Source of the DNA: Gammaproteobacteria bacterium
Lineage (GTDB): Bacteria > Pseudomonadota > Gammaproteobacteria > UBA6429 > Thiohalophilaceae
Reading direction: 5' to 3'
Length of the DNA: 64,000 nucleotides
Assembly (NCBI GenBank): GCA_016194635.1
Contig: JACQBC010000030.1
Coordinates: 62,001-126,000, forward strand
Below, one piece after another: positions 16,611 through 25,583 of this stretch; the first letter of the stretch is position 1; each line of letters begins with the position of its first letter. The notes beneath the pieces are model-generated. The model had not been told where the DNA came from, searched no databases, and worked only from the letters and a program-made list of their open reading frames with translations. The position numbers and the translations under genes were made by a program.

Positions 16611-17693
16611 ATGCTAAGTCAATTTGGAAATAACACTTATGTAAAACAGCAAGCCATGGGCGGTGGTATGGGCGGTGGCGGTGGTATGGGGGGCGGCGGT
16701 TGTGGCCCCGCCGGTATCACGGGCAACTGTGGTCTGAACCCCGATGCACCAGCGACACCCGGACCACCCATCACGCCGGATATAGAATTTTTCCGGGTCA
16801 CCTTCATGCAAGGCAGTCAAGTGATCAACGGCGTCACCGTACCGGTATGGGGTTTTAACGACGCTGCCGGCGGTGGCGGCATGGGCGGCATGGGCGGACG
16901 TTTTCCGGCCCCCCTCATCCGCGTACGCCAAGGCCAAATCGTGCATACGCATCTGAACGCCATGGCGATGATGGTGCCGCACACTATCCACCACCACGGT
17001 ATCGAACCCTCTACGTTTAACGATGGGGTTGGACATTACTCATTTGACGTCCTGGGGGACTATACCTACCAATGGCGCGCCTCACAGGCAGGTACGTACT
17101 TTTATCATTGCCACGTCAACACCGTCTTACACGCCGAGATGGGCATGTATGGCGCGTTGATTGTTGACCCTCCCACCGGCCCTGGAACCCCCTTTGTCGG
17201 CGGACCCGCGTACGACGTCGAGGCCATCTGGGCGGTCGACGATATCGATCCGACGTGGCACTGCCTGCCCTGGAATGCCGCACTGTGCGGGGGCGATGCG
17301 CGCCTGAATAATTTCAATCCGACCTTGTTTTGCATCAACGGACTGGGCGCGGACCTCACCCAAACCGACCCCACGGTCGCCATCACGGTACCGCGCGGTA
17401 GGACCTTGTTGTTGCGATATATCATGGCGGGTTATGTCCCACAGCGGGTAAAATTTCCCACCGGCATCGGCGCCATCACGATCGTTGCCCAGGATGGTCG
17501 GCCATTAAAAGCGGCGCAAACGCTCGCGGCGGGTAGTTCGGTCAGTATGACCTCCGCGGAGCGTTATGAATTTATTATTAAGCCAACCACCGCCGGCACC
17601 TTCCCCGTTGATATCAGCTATTTCAACTACCGTGCGATCAGCGGCACATTGAGCCAGATCGGTACCATTCGTTCCATCATTACGGTGACCTAA
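16611..17693 (+). CDS. Multicopper-oxidase-like protein with Met/Gly-rich N-terminus and only the N-terminal copper motifs
   Basis: Residues 16-30 are Met/Gly tracts (MGGGM, MGGGG), echoing the free peptide at 12114, and a second tract lies at 87-96. Residues 112-130 contain HTHLNA and HTIHHHG, and 165-179 contain YHCHVNTVLHAEMGM with Cys, His and Met able to form a type 1 copper site. The second half (about 235-360) is cupredoxin-like but has no His ligands and lacks the C-terminal HxxHxH and HCH motifs. It therefore complements the preceding protein. It has no signal peptide, and the upstream frame offers none, although the partner has a Tat signal. Co-export of a folded heterodimer would explain this. 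The gene follows its partner by 82 bases. Confidence 0.8.
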   Translation: MLSQFGNNTYVKQQAMGGGMGGGGGMGGGGCGPAGITGNCGLNPDAPATPGPPITPDIEFFRVTFMQGSQVINGVTVPVWGFNDAAGGGGMGGMGGRFPAPLIRVRQGQIVHTHLNAMAMMVPHTIHHHGIEPSTFNDGVGHYSFDVLGDYTYQWRASQAGTYFYHCHVNTVLHAEMGMYGALIVDPPTGPGTPFVGGPAYDVEAIWAVDDIDPTWHCLPWNAALCGGDARLNNFNPTLFCINGLGADLTQTDPTVAITVPRGRTLLLRYIMAGYVPQRVKFPTGIGAITIVAQDGRPLKAAQTLAAGSSVSMTSAERYEFIIKPTTAGTFPVDISYFNYRAISGTLSQIGTIRSIITVT

Positions 17694-17705
17694 GTCGCAG
17701 CAAAG

Positions 17706-17739
17706 CAGCACGCCGGGTGGGATTCCCGCCGGCGTGCTG
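17706..17739 (+). terminator. Strong hairpin between the oxidase pair and the ankyrin gene
   Basis: CAGCACGCCGG (17706-17716) pairs with CCGGCGTGCTG (17729-17739), an 11-bp perfect stem with a 12-base loop. No long T-run follows, so partial read-through into the ankyrin gene is likely; the hairpin may set a lower level for it. Confidence 0.6.
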
Positions 17740-17768
17740 CCGTATTAACCCAGGAGTATACGAAAATT

Positions 17769-18500
17769 ATGCGCCTTCATTCTTATCTCGCATTGTTACT
17801 GTGCGTAGCGTTACCACTGCCCGCCGCGGCCAACATGGCCAACGTTGTGGTTAGTCCCGCCGATCACGAATTGCTTATGGCGGTCGGTCAAGGTCAAATG
17901 GCGCGTGTCGAAACCTTGTTACAAATGGGTGCGAACGTCAATACCCGGCATCCGCCTTGGCAACTCACCCCGCTGCTGGTCGCCAGTGAAATGAATTCCG
18001 CGATGGTAAAATTACTTTTAGGCCATAGCGCTGAAGTAAACGTCTCCGACCGCGAAGGTATGACCCCTTTGATGAAAGCGGTTGACCTGCGCGATCTGTC
18101 GATGGTCGCCCTGCTATTGGATGCCGGCGCACGCGTTAACACCCAGGACCAGCGCGGCCATACCGCCCTCAGCCACGCCGTGTTGCGCAGCGACGCCGCC
18201 ATCTTGAAGCTCTTGATCAAGCGCGGCGCCGACGTAGATGTCGTTGCGGCACTGGGCACGACACCCTGGAGTATCGCGCAGCGAATGCACGCCGCGGCCT
18301 TAGCGATGCACGACGATCTCGATGCGGAAGCCCATGCGCACATGCATATGCACATGCCGGGACATGCCAGCCACCCCATGCGCAATAAGCAAGAATCCCT
18401 AGCTCAAACCCAGGCGGTGTTGGACATACTCGCGACGACGGGGGTGCAACGCCCACAACAACCTGTAAAATTCGATGCGCTGGAGCTGCATGGTCATTAG
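17769..18500 (+). CDS. Exported ankyrin-repeat protein with a His/Met-rich segment
   Basis: The 243-residue protein starts with a Sec signal (residues 1-21, ending PAAA). About four ankyrin repeats follow (about 30-175), recognisable from LLQMGANVNT, LLLGHSAEVNV, LLLDAGARVNT and LIKRGADVDV. After them, residues 187-204 alternate His, Ala and Met (AHAHMHMHMPGHASHPM), a likely soft-metal-binding segment in the periplasm. AGGAG lies 12 bases upstream of the ATG. Its position behind two copper oxidases and its His/Met tail suggest a metal-handling or scaffold partner, as ankyrin proteins elsewhere accompany periplasmic redox enzymes (for example AnkB with catalase). The precise role is unknown. 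Confidence 0.85.
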   Translation: MRLHSYLALLLCVALPLPAAANMANVVVSPADHELLMAVGQGQMARVETLLQMGANVNTRHPPWQLTPLLVASEMNSAMVKLLLGHSAEVNVSDREGMTPLMKAVDLRDLSMVALLLDAGARVNTQDQRGHTALSHAVLRSDAAILKLLIKRGADVDVVAALGTTPWSIAQRMHAAALAMHDDLDAEAHAHMHMHMPGHASHPMRNKQESLAQTQAVLDILATTGVQRPQQPVKFDALELHGH

Positions 18501-18565
18501 CCCATCGTATTATCAATGGGAACACAAGCACGCGATACCGCTACGGGTAAGACACGATGGGTGAA

Positions 18566-18682
18566 CTATAAATCTACGGCCCAGATGTCGTTATCCATAT
18601 CCTGCAGCGTGCTCATGACCGCGGCACGCGGTATGCCCGTGCGTGGAAATTTCTGATTGGAAATTAATAGATTTGGTGTCCG
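18566..18682 (-). other. Short open fragment downstream of prfC, unrecognised
   Basis: Between a TGA at 18683 and a TAG at 18566-18568, 38 codons encode a protein-like segment (KFPRTGIPRAAVMSTLQD, then NDIWAVDL before the stop). No suitable start codon with ribosome site is present, and it could be the tail of a lost gene. Nothing else is seen in 18501-18693 apart from the convergent gene ends. Confidence 0.2.
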
Positions 18683-18693
18683 TCAGGCAGTTT

Positions 18694-20283
18694 TCAGTGC
18701 TCGCGGGTTTTATGAAAGCGTAGATCCGGCCAGCGTTCTTGGGTTAGTTCGAGATTGACGCGGGTCGGCGCGAGATAGGCGAGGTTCTCTCCGGCATCCA
18801 AGGCTAGATTATCGTTGACCTTGTGGCGAAACTCATCCAATTTACGCGGATCCTCCGCGTCGATCCAGCGCGCGGTCACCACGTTCACCGCTTCAAACGC
18901 ACACTCCACCCCGTATTCGCTCTTTAAACGAAACGCCACCACATCAAATTGCAGCACCCCCACGGCGCCAACGATAATATCATTGGAATTCAAGGGACGA
19001 AATACCTGTGAGGCGCCCTCTTCACTCAATTGGTCCAATCCTTTTTGTAACGCCTTCACGCGCAGGGGATCGCGTATCCGCACCCGGCGAAACAATTCCG
19101 GCGCGAAATTGGGGATACCGGTGTATTTCAGGTCCTCCCCTTCGCTAAACGTATCACCGATCTGAATGGTACCGTGATTGTGTAAGCCGATAATGTCACC
19201 CGGATAGGCATCCTCGACCTGTTCGCGTTCATTGGCCATGAAGGTGATCGCGTTGTTGATTTTAACTTCTTTACCCAAGCGCACATGTTGCAGTTTCATA
19301 CCTTTTGCATAGCGCCCGGAACAAACCCGCAGGAAGGCGATCCGATCCCGGTGCATGGGGTCCATGTTGGCCTGGATTTTAAATACGAAACCGCTGAACT
19401 TCTCTTCCGAGGCAAGCACTAGCCGCGATTGGGTTTGGCGCGGTAACGGGCCTGGAGCCACTTCCACAAAATAATCGAGCAACTCCTGTACCCCGAAATT
19501 ATTGATCGCGGAACCAAAAAACACCGGGGTCAGCTCGCCGCGCAAATAAGCCGCCTTGTCAAAACTATGGCTTGCGCCTTTGACCAATTCAATCTCTTCG
19601 CGCATTTCACGCGCCATGTCTTCCAAGATTTCATCCAAGCGGGGATTATGCAGTCCGGCAATCACTTCACCGGTCTGAATCCGTCCGCCGTGGGTGGGAC
19701 TGAATAAATGCACCTGGTCTTGGTATAAATGAAAAACCCCTTTGAACCGTTTGCCCATGCCTATCGGCCAGGTCATCGGCGCGCAGCGGATTTTCAACAC
19801 GGCCTCGACGTCGTCGAGCAGGTCCACCGGGTTACGACCCTCGCGGTCGAGTTTATTGATGAACGTAATGATCGGGGTGGCTCGCATCCGACACACCTCC
19901 ATCAATTTAATTGTGCGTTCTTCCACCCCCTTGGCGCTGTCGATCACCATCAGCGCCGAATCCACCGCGCTCAGGGTACGGTAGGTGTCCTCGGAAAAAT
20001 CCTCGTGCCCTGGGGTATCCAATAGATTCACGGTATGTTCCCGGTAGGGAAACTGCATCACCGCCGAGGTCACCGAGATACCGCGTTGTTTTTCCAGCTC
20101 CATCCAGTCTGAGGTGGCATGGCGGGCCGCCTTGCGGCCTTTGACGGTACCGGCCAGTTGGATGGCGCCGCCAAATAATAAAAGCTTTTCCGTTAAGGTG
20201 GTCTTGCCGGCATCCGGGTGCGAAATAATCGCAAACGTCCGGCGCCGCGCCAGTTCGGTGAGAAATGCCGCCATTATATTCAA
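18694..20283 (-). CDS. prfC: Peptide chain release factor 3
   Basis: The 529-residue GTPase matches RF3 in length and order of motifs: G1 [10 protein letters not shown], the switch region RGISVTS, G3 [14 protein letters not shown] and G4 [10 protein letters not shown]. Beta-barrel and C-terminal domains follow. RF3 removes RF1 and RF2 from the ribosome after peptide release. The ATG at 20283 and a second one at 20274 (MAAFLTEL) are both usable; the second fits the family N-terminus better. It is a single-gene unit, divergent from the DUF805 gene across a 240-base AT-rich gap. Confidence 0.95.
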   Translation of the reverse strand: MNIMAAFLTELARRRTFAIISHPDAGKTTLTEKLLLFGGAIQLAGTVKGRKAARHATSDWMELEKQRGISVTSAVMQFPYREHTVNLLDTPGHEDFSEDTYRTLSAVDSALMVIDSAKGVEERTIKLMEVCRMRATPIITFINKLDREGRNPVDLLDDVEAVLKIRCAPMTWPIGMGKRFKGVFHLYQDQVHLFSPTHGGRIQTGEVIAGLHNPRLDEILEDMAREMREEIELVKGASHSFDKAAYLRGELTPVFFGSAINNFGVQELLDYFVEVAPGPLPRQTQSRLVLASEEKFSGFVFKIQANMDPMHRDRIAFLRVCSGRYAKGMKLQHVRLGKEVKINNAITFMANEREQVEDAYPGDIIGLHNHGTIQIGDTFSEGEDLKYTGIPNFAPELFRRVRIRDPLRVKALQKGLDQLSEEGASQVFRPLNSNDIIVGAVGVLQFDVVAFRLKSEYGVECAFEAVNVVTARWIDAEDPRKLDEFRHKVNDNLALDAGENLAYLAPTRVNLELTQERWPDLRFHKTREH

Positions 20284-20523
20284 CCTATTGATAATAAAAG
20301 ATTTTAATTGGAAATGGTTAATGCTTGCCCAGTTCTAAACGGGTTATTGTAGCAACAAACTCACGGCCCGGATAATGCCCGTGTCAGTCGTACCCTAAAA
20401 GAGCCATAGTGATTTGGTTTGGATGCGAAAATTCATTGTGAGTCTGTCAATAAATGGCTATCTTTGCTTAACTACAACTTACGACAACCAACAACCATAT
20501 ATACATATATAAAGGAGCAAACC

Positions 20524-21183
20524 ATGGCCACTAATCCCTATAATGCCCCTCGCGCCCGGGTCGCGGATCAAGACGCAATCGGCGAAGTCAAATTCTGGTC
20601 ATTCTCGGGTCGTCTGGGGAGACTGCGCTATTTAGCATATGGAACCGCCGCCAGCGTTCTGCTCGTCATTGCCATTGCGGCGATTGGCGGTATTGCGGCT
20701 GTCCTGGGTGCGGGTATGGGGCAATCCGCCGGTTGGTTATCGTTACTGTTGATTATACCGTTATATATTTTAATGATTGTAATTTCCTTTATGCTGGGTA
20801 TCCAACGTGCGCATGATTTTAATTCGAGCGGCTGGCTATCATTACTGCTGTTAGTACCGTTGGCCAATCTGATTTTTTTATTTATTCCCGGCACCAAAGG
20901 CACGAATAATTTCGGGCCACCACCTCCTCCCAATAGCGGCGGGGTGATCGCCCTGGCGGTGATTCTCCCGATATTTTTTGTCGTGGGGATTTTAGCCGCG
21001 ATTGCGATCCCGGCTTATAACGGTTATCTGCAACGAGCAAAGATGCAGCAATCTAGAAACACTGATAGCCCTCAAAGTGAACCCGCCGCCGAGGATCTGC
21101 AACGCCAAATGGATGCCTTACAACAACAAATGCAACAAGAACAGCATGGACAAGAACAACCCGTTCAAGGCCAACAAAAATAA
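20524..21183 (+). CDS. DUF805 membrane protein with a pilin-like helix and Gln-rich tail
   Basis: The start at 20524 follows AAAGGAGCAAACC; an earlier in-frame ATG at 20419 lacks a ribosome site. Residues about 20-130 are a DUF805 domain (FWSFSGRLGRLRYLAYG, three to four helices, RAHDFNSSGWLSLL). A separate helix, ILAAIAIPAYNGYLQRAKM (about 160-178), closely resembles the N-terminal helix of type IV pilins, though without a prepilin cleavage Gly-Phe before it. The C-terminal 40 residues are Gln-rich (QQQMQQEQ). The function of DUF805 proteins is not established. A perfect hairpin follows the stop. Confidence 0.85.
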   Translation: MATNPYNAPRARVADQDAIGEVKFWSFSGRLGRLRYLAYGTAASVLLVIAIAAIGGIAAVLGAGMGQSAGWLSLLLIIPLYILMIVISFMLGIQRAHDFNSSGWLSLLLLVPLANLIFLFIPGTKGTNNFGPPPPPNSGGVIALAVILPIFFVVGILAAIAIPAYNGYLQRAKMQQSRNTDSPQSEPAAEDLQRQMDALQQQMQQEQHGQEQPVQGQQK

Positions 21184-21199
21184 TCAACAAACTCTTCGC

Positions 21200-21228
21200 C
21201 CGCGGGCAAACTAAAGGCTTGCCCGCGG
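21200..21228 (+). terminator. Hairpin after the DUF805 gene
   Basis: CCGCGGGCAA (21200-21209) pairs with TTGCCCGCGG (21219-21228), a 10-bp stem with a 9-base loop. There is little T-run, so termination may be partial and the next operon may receive some read-through. Confidence 0.6.
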
Positions 21229-21255
21229 TTGATTACGTCGTTAACACTGCATACG

Positions 21256-21936
21256 ATGCTGGACACTCACCGTGACATTGAAACCCCAGAAGGCGTGGAA
21301 TTGCAGCTGCGCCCGGCGGGCCCGATCGCGCGGGCGATTGCATGGTTTATCGACGGCTGTTTGCGCATAGGGATCAATATGCTGGCCGCCTTGGTATTAC
21401 AATTCTTGGGGAAATTTGGCATGGGGGTATTGCTGATTTTCATGTTTCTATTGGAATGGTTTTATCCCGTGTTATTCGAAATTTACTGGCACGGCGAAAC
21501 CCCGGGCAAGCGCTGGTTGGGCTTGCGGGTATTAAATGATAATGGCACGCCGATTGGCTGGGGAGCCTCGCTGATTCGTAATTTGCTCCGCAGTGTGGAT
21601 TTTTTACCGTTGTTTAACGGTTTTGGACTCATCTGCATGTTGCTCAATCGAGATTTTAAGCGGCTGGGCGATCTCGCCGCGGGAAGCATCGTGGTCTATA
21701 AAGATAGTCTACAACACACCAGTTTGGTTCCTAACCTCCCCGCCTATACCCCTCCCGTCGCCTTACGCTTGGAAGAACAACGTGCCATCATTAATTTCGC
21801 CGAACGCGCCCAGCGTCTGACCGATGTGCGCGCGGCCGAATTGGCCGATATCGTCGAACCGATTACCGGCGCGCGAGGTTTTGCGGGGATCCAACGCCTC
21901 TACGCCATGGCCAACTGGTTTTTAGGTAAACGATGA
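21256..21936 (+). CDS. RDD-family membrane protein
   Basis: From the ATG at 21256 (MLDTHRDIETPEG) the product has 226 residues. The RDD domain spans about 20-150, with the arginine-bearing helix PAGPIARAIAWFIDG, the second helix pair, and GETPGKRWLGLRVLNDNG followed by LGDLAAGSIVV. The name-giving Arg-Asp-Asp pattern survives as the Arg of helix 1 and the Asp of the second helix. A TTG further upstream (21229) lacks support. It opens a six-gene operon with SpoIIM, DUF4129, DUF4350, MoxR and DUF58 members, in which RDD proteins are frequent companions. The exact role is unknown. Confidence 0.85.
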   Translation: MLDTHRDIETPEGVELQLRPAGPIARAIAWFIDGCLRIGINMLAALVLQFLGKFGMGVLLIFMFLLEWFYPVLFEIYWHGETPGKRWLGLRVLNDNGTPIGWGASLIRNLLRSVDFLPLFNGFGLICMLLNRDFKRLGDLAAGSIVVYKDSLQHTSLVPNLPAYTPPVALRLEEQRAIINFAERAQRLTDVRAAELADIVEPITGARGFAGIQRLYAMANWFLGKR

Positions 21937-22904
21937 ATCAACAAGATTTTGAACAGCGTAACTCCCCGGCATGGTCGCGGCTTGATGCCATGTTGGTGAA
22001 TATGAGTAAAAAAATTCCTCCTCAAAACGCCGGGGCGCGCAGTGAATTTCCACACTTATACCGCCAAGTGTGTCATCACCTGGCGATCGCGCGAGAACGG
22101 CAATACACCACCCACCTGATTGATCGTTTGAACCAACTCATGCTGCAAGGCCATCAATACCTATATAGCGCCCGCGCCGGGAATTTTTCCCACTTGTTGG
22201 GTTTTATCGGCGGGGGATTCTCGGCGCTAATACGCCGTGAGGCAGGCTTGTTTTGGCTGGCCTTGGGATTGTTCTTGTTACCGGCCGTCATCCTAGGGCT
22301 AAGCGTGTATTTCTGGCCAGAAATGATCTACACCTTAATGGACTCCGCGCAAGTGTCGCAATTTGATTCGATGTACAGTCCCGACGCAACCCATATCGGT
22401 CGGCGCGGCGCTGACGACGACGTCGCCATGTTCGGATTTTATATTTACAACAACATCGGAATCGGCTTTCGTACATTCGCGGGCGGGATGTTATACGGAT
22501 TAGGCAGTATCTTTTTCCTCTTCTTTAACGGATTACATATCGGTGCGGTGGCCGGGTACCTTACGCAGCGCGGCTACGTTAACACCTTCTGGCCGTTTGT
22601 GATTGGGCACGGCGCCTTTGAACTTACCGCGATTGTATTCGCCGGCATGGCGGGATTAAAAATCGGTTTCGCAATGCTCGCGCCAGGACGCAAAACACGT
22701 TTAGCCGCCTTGATCGACGCCGGACGTATCAGCATTAAGATTATTTACGGGGTCATCGCCATGTTGGTGATCGCCGCGTTTTTAGAAGCCTTTTGGTCGT
22801 CGATCAAACTCATTAGCCCGCAGATCAAATACGCCGTGGGTGCCGGTTTGTGGTTGTTCGTCATCGTGTATTTTTTATTGCTTGGACGTGGCCGTGCAGA
22901 TTGA
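21933..22904 (+). CDS. SpoIIM-family (stage II sporulation protein M-like) membrane protein
   Basis: The 323-residue protein has a cytoplasmic N-terminus (1-95), then at least five membrane helices. It shows the family core NNIGIGFRTFAGGMLYGLGS and the GHGAFELTAIVFAGMAGLKIG motif. It overlaps the RDD gene by 4 bases (ATGA) and the next gene by 11. In non-sporulating bacteria SpoIIM-like proteins travel with MoxR ATPase and DUF58 genes, as here. A role in assembling or activating an envelope complex is inferred from that association only. Confidence 0.88.
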   Translation: MNQQDFEQRNSPAWSRLDAMLVNMSKKIPPQNAGARSEFPHLYRQVCHHLAIARERQYTTHLIDRLNQLMLQGHQYLYSARAGNFSHLLGFIGGGFSALIRREAGLFWLALGLFLLPAVILGLSVYFWPEMIYTLMDSAQVSQFDSMYSPDATHIGRRGADDDVAMFGFYIYNNIGIGFRTFAGGMLYGLGSIFFLFFNGLHIGAVAGYLTQRGYVNTFWPFVIGHGAFELTAIVFAGMAGLKIGFAMLAPGRKTRLAALIDAGRISIKIIYGVIAMLVIAAFLEAFWSSIKLISPQIKYAVGAGLWLFVIVYFLLLGRGRAD

Positions 22905-24393
22905 CAAGGTTACCGTGGCGATCCGTCCACGTGAAAATTGGGAAGCCGCGGATTTAGGTTATCGCATGGTGCAACACTGGTGGAAGGCGATCTATGGCCC
23001 GTGGTTGATCATCACGCTCAGCGTCGCAGGGATCATCTTTTATGTCAGTTGGGAACTTCATCAGCTATGGTTATACGTGTTGTTGGTGTGGTGGTTCAAA
23101 CCGATATTCAGCCGCATCCCGTTATTTGTGTTGTCGCGCACGGTGTTCGGTCAGCAGATGACCACGCGGCAAACCTTGCGCGCCCTGCCAAGGATATTCA
23201 TGATTTCCCCCCTGTGGCGGCTGTTATTCATGCGGCTTAGTCTATTGCGCAGTTTTGATCTGCCGGTGGTGATCCTAGAGGGTTTAAAGGGCAAGGAACG
23301 CCGCGAACGCATGCGGGTATTACGGCGTAACTCGGCCGGAACCATCGTGTGGTTAACGATCAGTTTCTTTTTATTTCAGATAATAGTCTACTTTACCCTG
23401 CTGGCGGTCATCGCCATGATCATCCCTCCCGATGCCCATGTGCAGTGGTACCACGTCCTGTTTCCCTTTGCCTCCGAGGTGTCCTTGGTATGGAAACTCA
23501 CCGGGCTCATCAGCTATACCTGCGCGATTGTCGCGTTAGAACCGTTTTATATCGGCGCTGGGTTTGCCCTCTACCTGAACCGGCGCACCCTGCTGGAGGC
23601 ATGGGATATTGAAATTGCTTTCCACCGCATGGTGGATCGCTTCCATCCCGCAGGTGGATTCACCAAGGTGGCCATGCTTGCGTTACTGCTCAGCAGTGTA
23701 TTTTTTGCTGCGGGGCTTGTCCCGTCACCGGTTCACGCCAGCAACCGCGCTCCAGACACGATTCAGGCCAAGAATCAAATCGAGACCATCCTCCAATCAG
23801 CCGAGTTTAACCACAAAGAAGTACGTAGCTACTACCGTTTTAAACAACGTCCCAGTGTTAAAACAGCGAAGAAACCCCCTGGTAAAAATTTTTCCTGGCT
23901 ATTTGAAAGTTTCGCGGAATTTTTCGCTGTGATGTTCAAAGCGGTATTGTTAATTTTATGCCTCATGTTGATCATCTGGTTAGTGGTAAATCATGAACGT
24001 TGGTTGGGATGGATACGCGGCGTCAGGCCCGCCCCCAAGATTAGCGTGCCACAACAACTGTTCGGCTTGGATATTCGCCCCGAGTCCTTACCGGAGGATA
24101 TCGCTAACCAAGCCCTCGCCCTCTGGCGCGCGGGTAAGCCACGTTTGGCCTTGAGTCTCTTATACCGAGGCGCCTTATCACGCTTGGCCACGCGTGACGC
24201 TGTCGCCCTCAAAGAAAGTTTCACCGAAGGCGATTGCCTGGGTGCGGTCACACGGGTTGTAGGCTCCGCCAAAAGCCACTATTTTACCCAGTTGACCCGG
24301 GCTTGGCAGTTCATCGCTTACGCCAATCGTGTTCCCGATAATGGCGAAGCACTATGTAAGCAATACTCTACGCACTTTGAGGCGACAGCGTGA
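22894..24393 (+). CDS. Membrane protein with C-terminal DUF4129 domain
   Basis: A GTG at 22894 within the SpoIIM 3' end is chosen as start (VQIDKVTVAIRPREN). The longer frame from 22840 would need translation through the overlapping gene in another frame. The 499-residue product has six or so N-terminal helices, a periplasmic linker (about 285-340), another helix (about 345-365) and a C-terminal DUF4129 segment, QALALWRAGKPRLALSLLYRG. DUF4129 resembles the C-terminal part of transglutaminase-type proteins found in MoxR/DUF58 operons. It overlaps the next gene by ATGA. Its function is not established. Confidence 0.82.
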   Translation: MQIDKVTVAIRPRENWEAADLGYRMVQHWWKAIYGPWLIITLSVAGIIFYVSWELHQLWLYVLLVWWFKPIFSRIPLFVLSRTVFGQQMTTRQTLRALPRIFMISPLWRLLFMRLSLLRSFDLPVVILEGLKGKERRERMRVLRRNSAGTIVWLTISFFLFQIIVYFTLLAVIAMIIPPDAHVQWYHVLFPFASEVSLVWKLTGLISYTCAIVALEPFYIGAGFALYLNRRTLLEAWDIEIAFHRMVDRFHPAGGFTKVAMLALLLSSVFFAAGLVPSPVHASNRAPDTIQAKNQIETILQSAEFNHKEVRSYYRFKQRPSVKTAKKPPGKNFSWLFESFAEFFAVMFKAVLLILCLMLIIWLVVNHERWLGWIRGVRPAPKISVPQQLFGLDIRPESLPEDIANQALALWRAGKPRLALSLLYRGALSRLATRDAVALKESFTEGDCLGAVTRVVGSAKSHYFTQLTRAWQFIAYANRVPDNGEALCKQYSTHFEATA

Positions 24394-25583
24394 GGCCGGT
24401 TCGCGCCGCCTTGATCGCGGTAGGCGTAGTGGCGGTAGCTGTGAGCATCGGTTATTTCTTTTACAGTAATTTTGAAAAGGTCAGCGAAGAAATCAATACC
24501 GGCTGTCAAGAAGAAGCGCGCAACAATCCATTACTCGCGGCGCAACGGTTTTTTGAGGCCAACGGCTTGAGCGTCAGTAGCCATGAGGGATTAACCGAAC
24601 TGGCGCCGACCACGGCAACCATGATCATTCCATCGGATCGGATCGAGATGGGATTAAAGGACGCCGAGCGTTACCTGCAATGGGTACAAAACGGCGGCCA
24701 CTTGGTTGTGGCCGCCGGCCACGAGATCTTTTTTAAAGCCCCGCGACAAGATTTTTTGTTGGACTTGGCCGGGATAGGTCTCCACAAGATTGAATACCAT
24801 GACGATGCGGAAAGCGATACGCTAGAGGACGACGATTCCGTGACGGAAAAAAAAATATCCCCTAACAGAGAATATTTTGTCTATGTGGATTGGCCTGGGA
24901 GTCCTGATTATTTGACGGTGCACATGAATAACTTCTACCGGCTCAAGATCACCCAGCAAAAATTTCCAGTGTTAATAAACCTATCGGACGACGCCGGTAG
25001 TTATTTTCTACGTTTGCGTATCGGACGCGGTTATCTGAGCGTGGTATATAACAGCGCTTTCATGGAGAATTATGAAATTGGTCAATACGATCACGCCGCG
25101 TTTTTGTGGCGCGTGGCGACGGTAGACACGCCCCGGCCGCTGTGGCTTGTTTATCGTGATCAAATGCCATCGCTCGCCGCCTGGTTAGCACACTTTGCTT
25201 GGACGGCCCTGGTCAGTGTTGCGGTATTTTTGGGGTTATGGCTGTGGTATGCCAGCCGACGTTTTGGCCCGCTATTACCCTCATCCACGCCAACCCGCCG
25301 CCGATTATTAGAACACGTGGCGGCAACCGGGCGTTTCCTCTGGCAGCGCGGTGATGGTCAGCTGTTATATAAAGGTGTTTATCACGTCTTAGTACGTACA
25401 CTTGAAATGCGCCATCCCGCTTGGCTAAGTTTGTCGTCCGCCGATCTAAAACAACGTCTGGCAGATATTTCTCGTTTACCCCTGGCACAAGTGACTCAAG
25501 CGATGAGTTATTCCCACAGTAAAAACGAACATGAATTTGCTAAATCCATTCAAATCTTAGAACACATAAGGAAGTCACTATGA
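24390..25583 (+). CDS. DUF4350 domain protein, membrane anchored at both ends
   Basis: The 397-residue protein has an N-terminal helix (about 6-26), a soluble domain with PLLAAQRFFEANGLSV and YLQWVQNGGHLVVAAGHE (the DUF4350 core resembling a glutamine-amidotransferase-like fold), and a second helix at about 268-285 before a cytoplasmic tail. The start is an ATG within GTGAGGCC context overlapping the DUF4129 gene stop (about 4 bases). DUF4350 proteins typically sit between DUF4129 and MoxR genes, as here. The biochemical role is unknown. Confidence 0.85.
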   Translation: MRPVRAALIAVGVVAVAVSIGYFFYSNFEKVSEEINTGCQEEARNNPLLAAQRFFEANGLSVSSHEGLTELAPTTATMIIPSDRIEMGLKDAERYLQWVQNGGHLVVAAGHEIFFKAPRQDFLLDLAGIGLHKIEYHDDAESDTLEDDDSVTEKKISPNREYFVYVDWPGSPDYLTVHMNNFYRLKITQQKFPVLINLSDDAGSYFLRLRIGRGYLSVVYNSAFMENYEIGQYDHAAFLWRVATVDTPRPLWLVYRDQMPSLAAWLAHFAWTALVSVAVFLGLWLWYASRRFGPLLPSSTPTRRRLLEHVAATGRFLWQRGDGQLLYKGVYHVLVRTLEMRHPAWLSLSSADLKQRLADISRLPLAQVTQAMSYSHSKNEHEFAKSIQILEHIRKSL

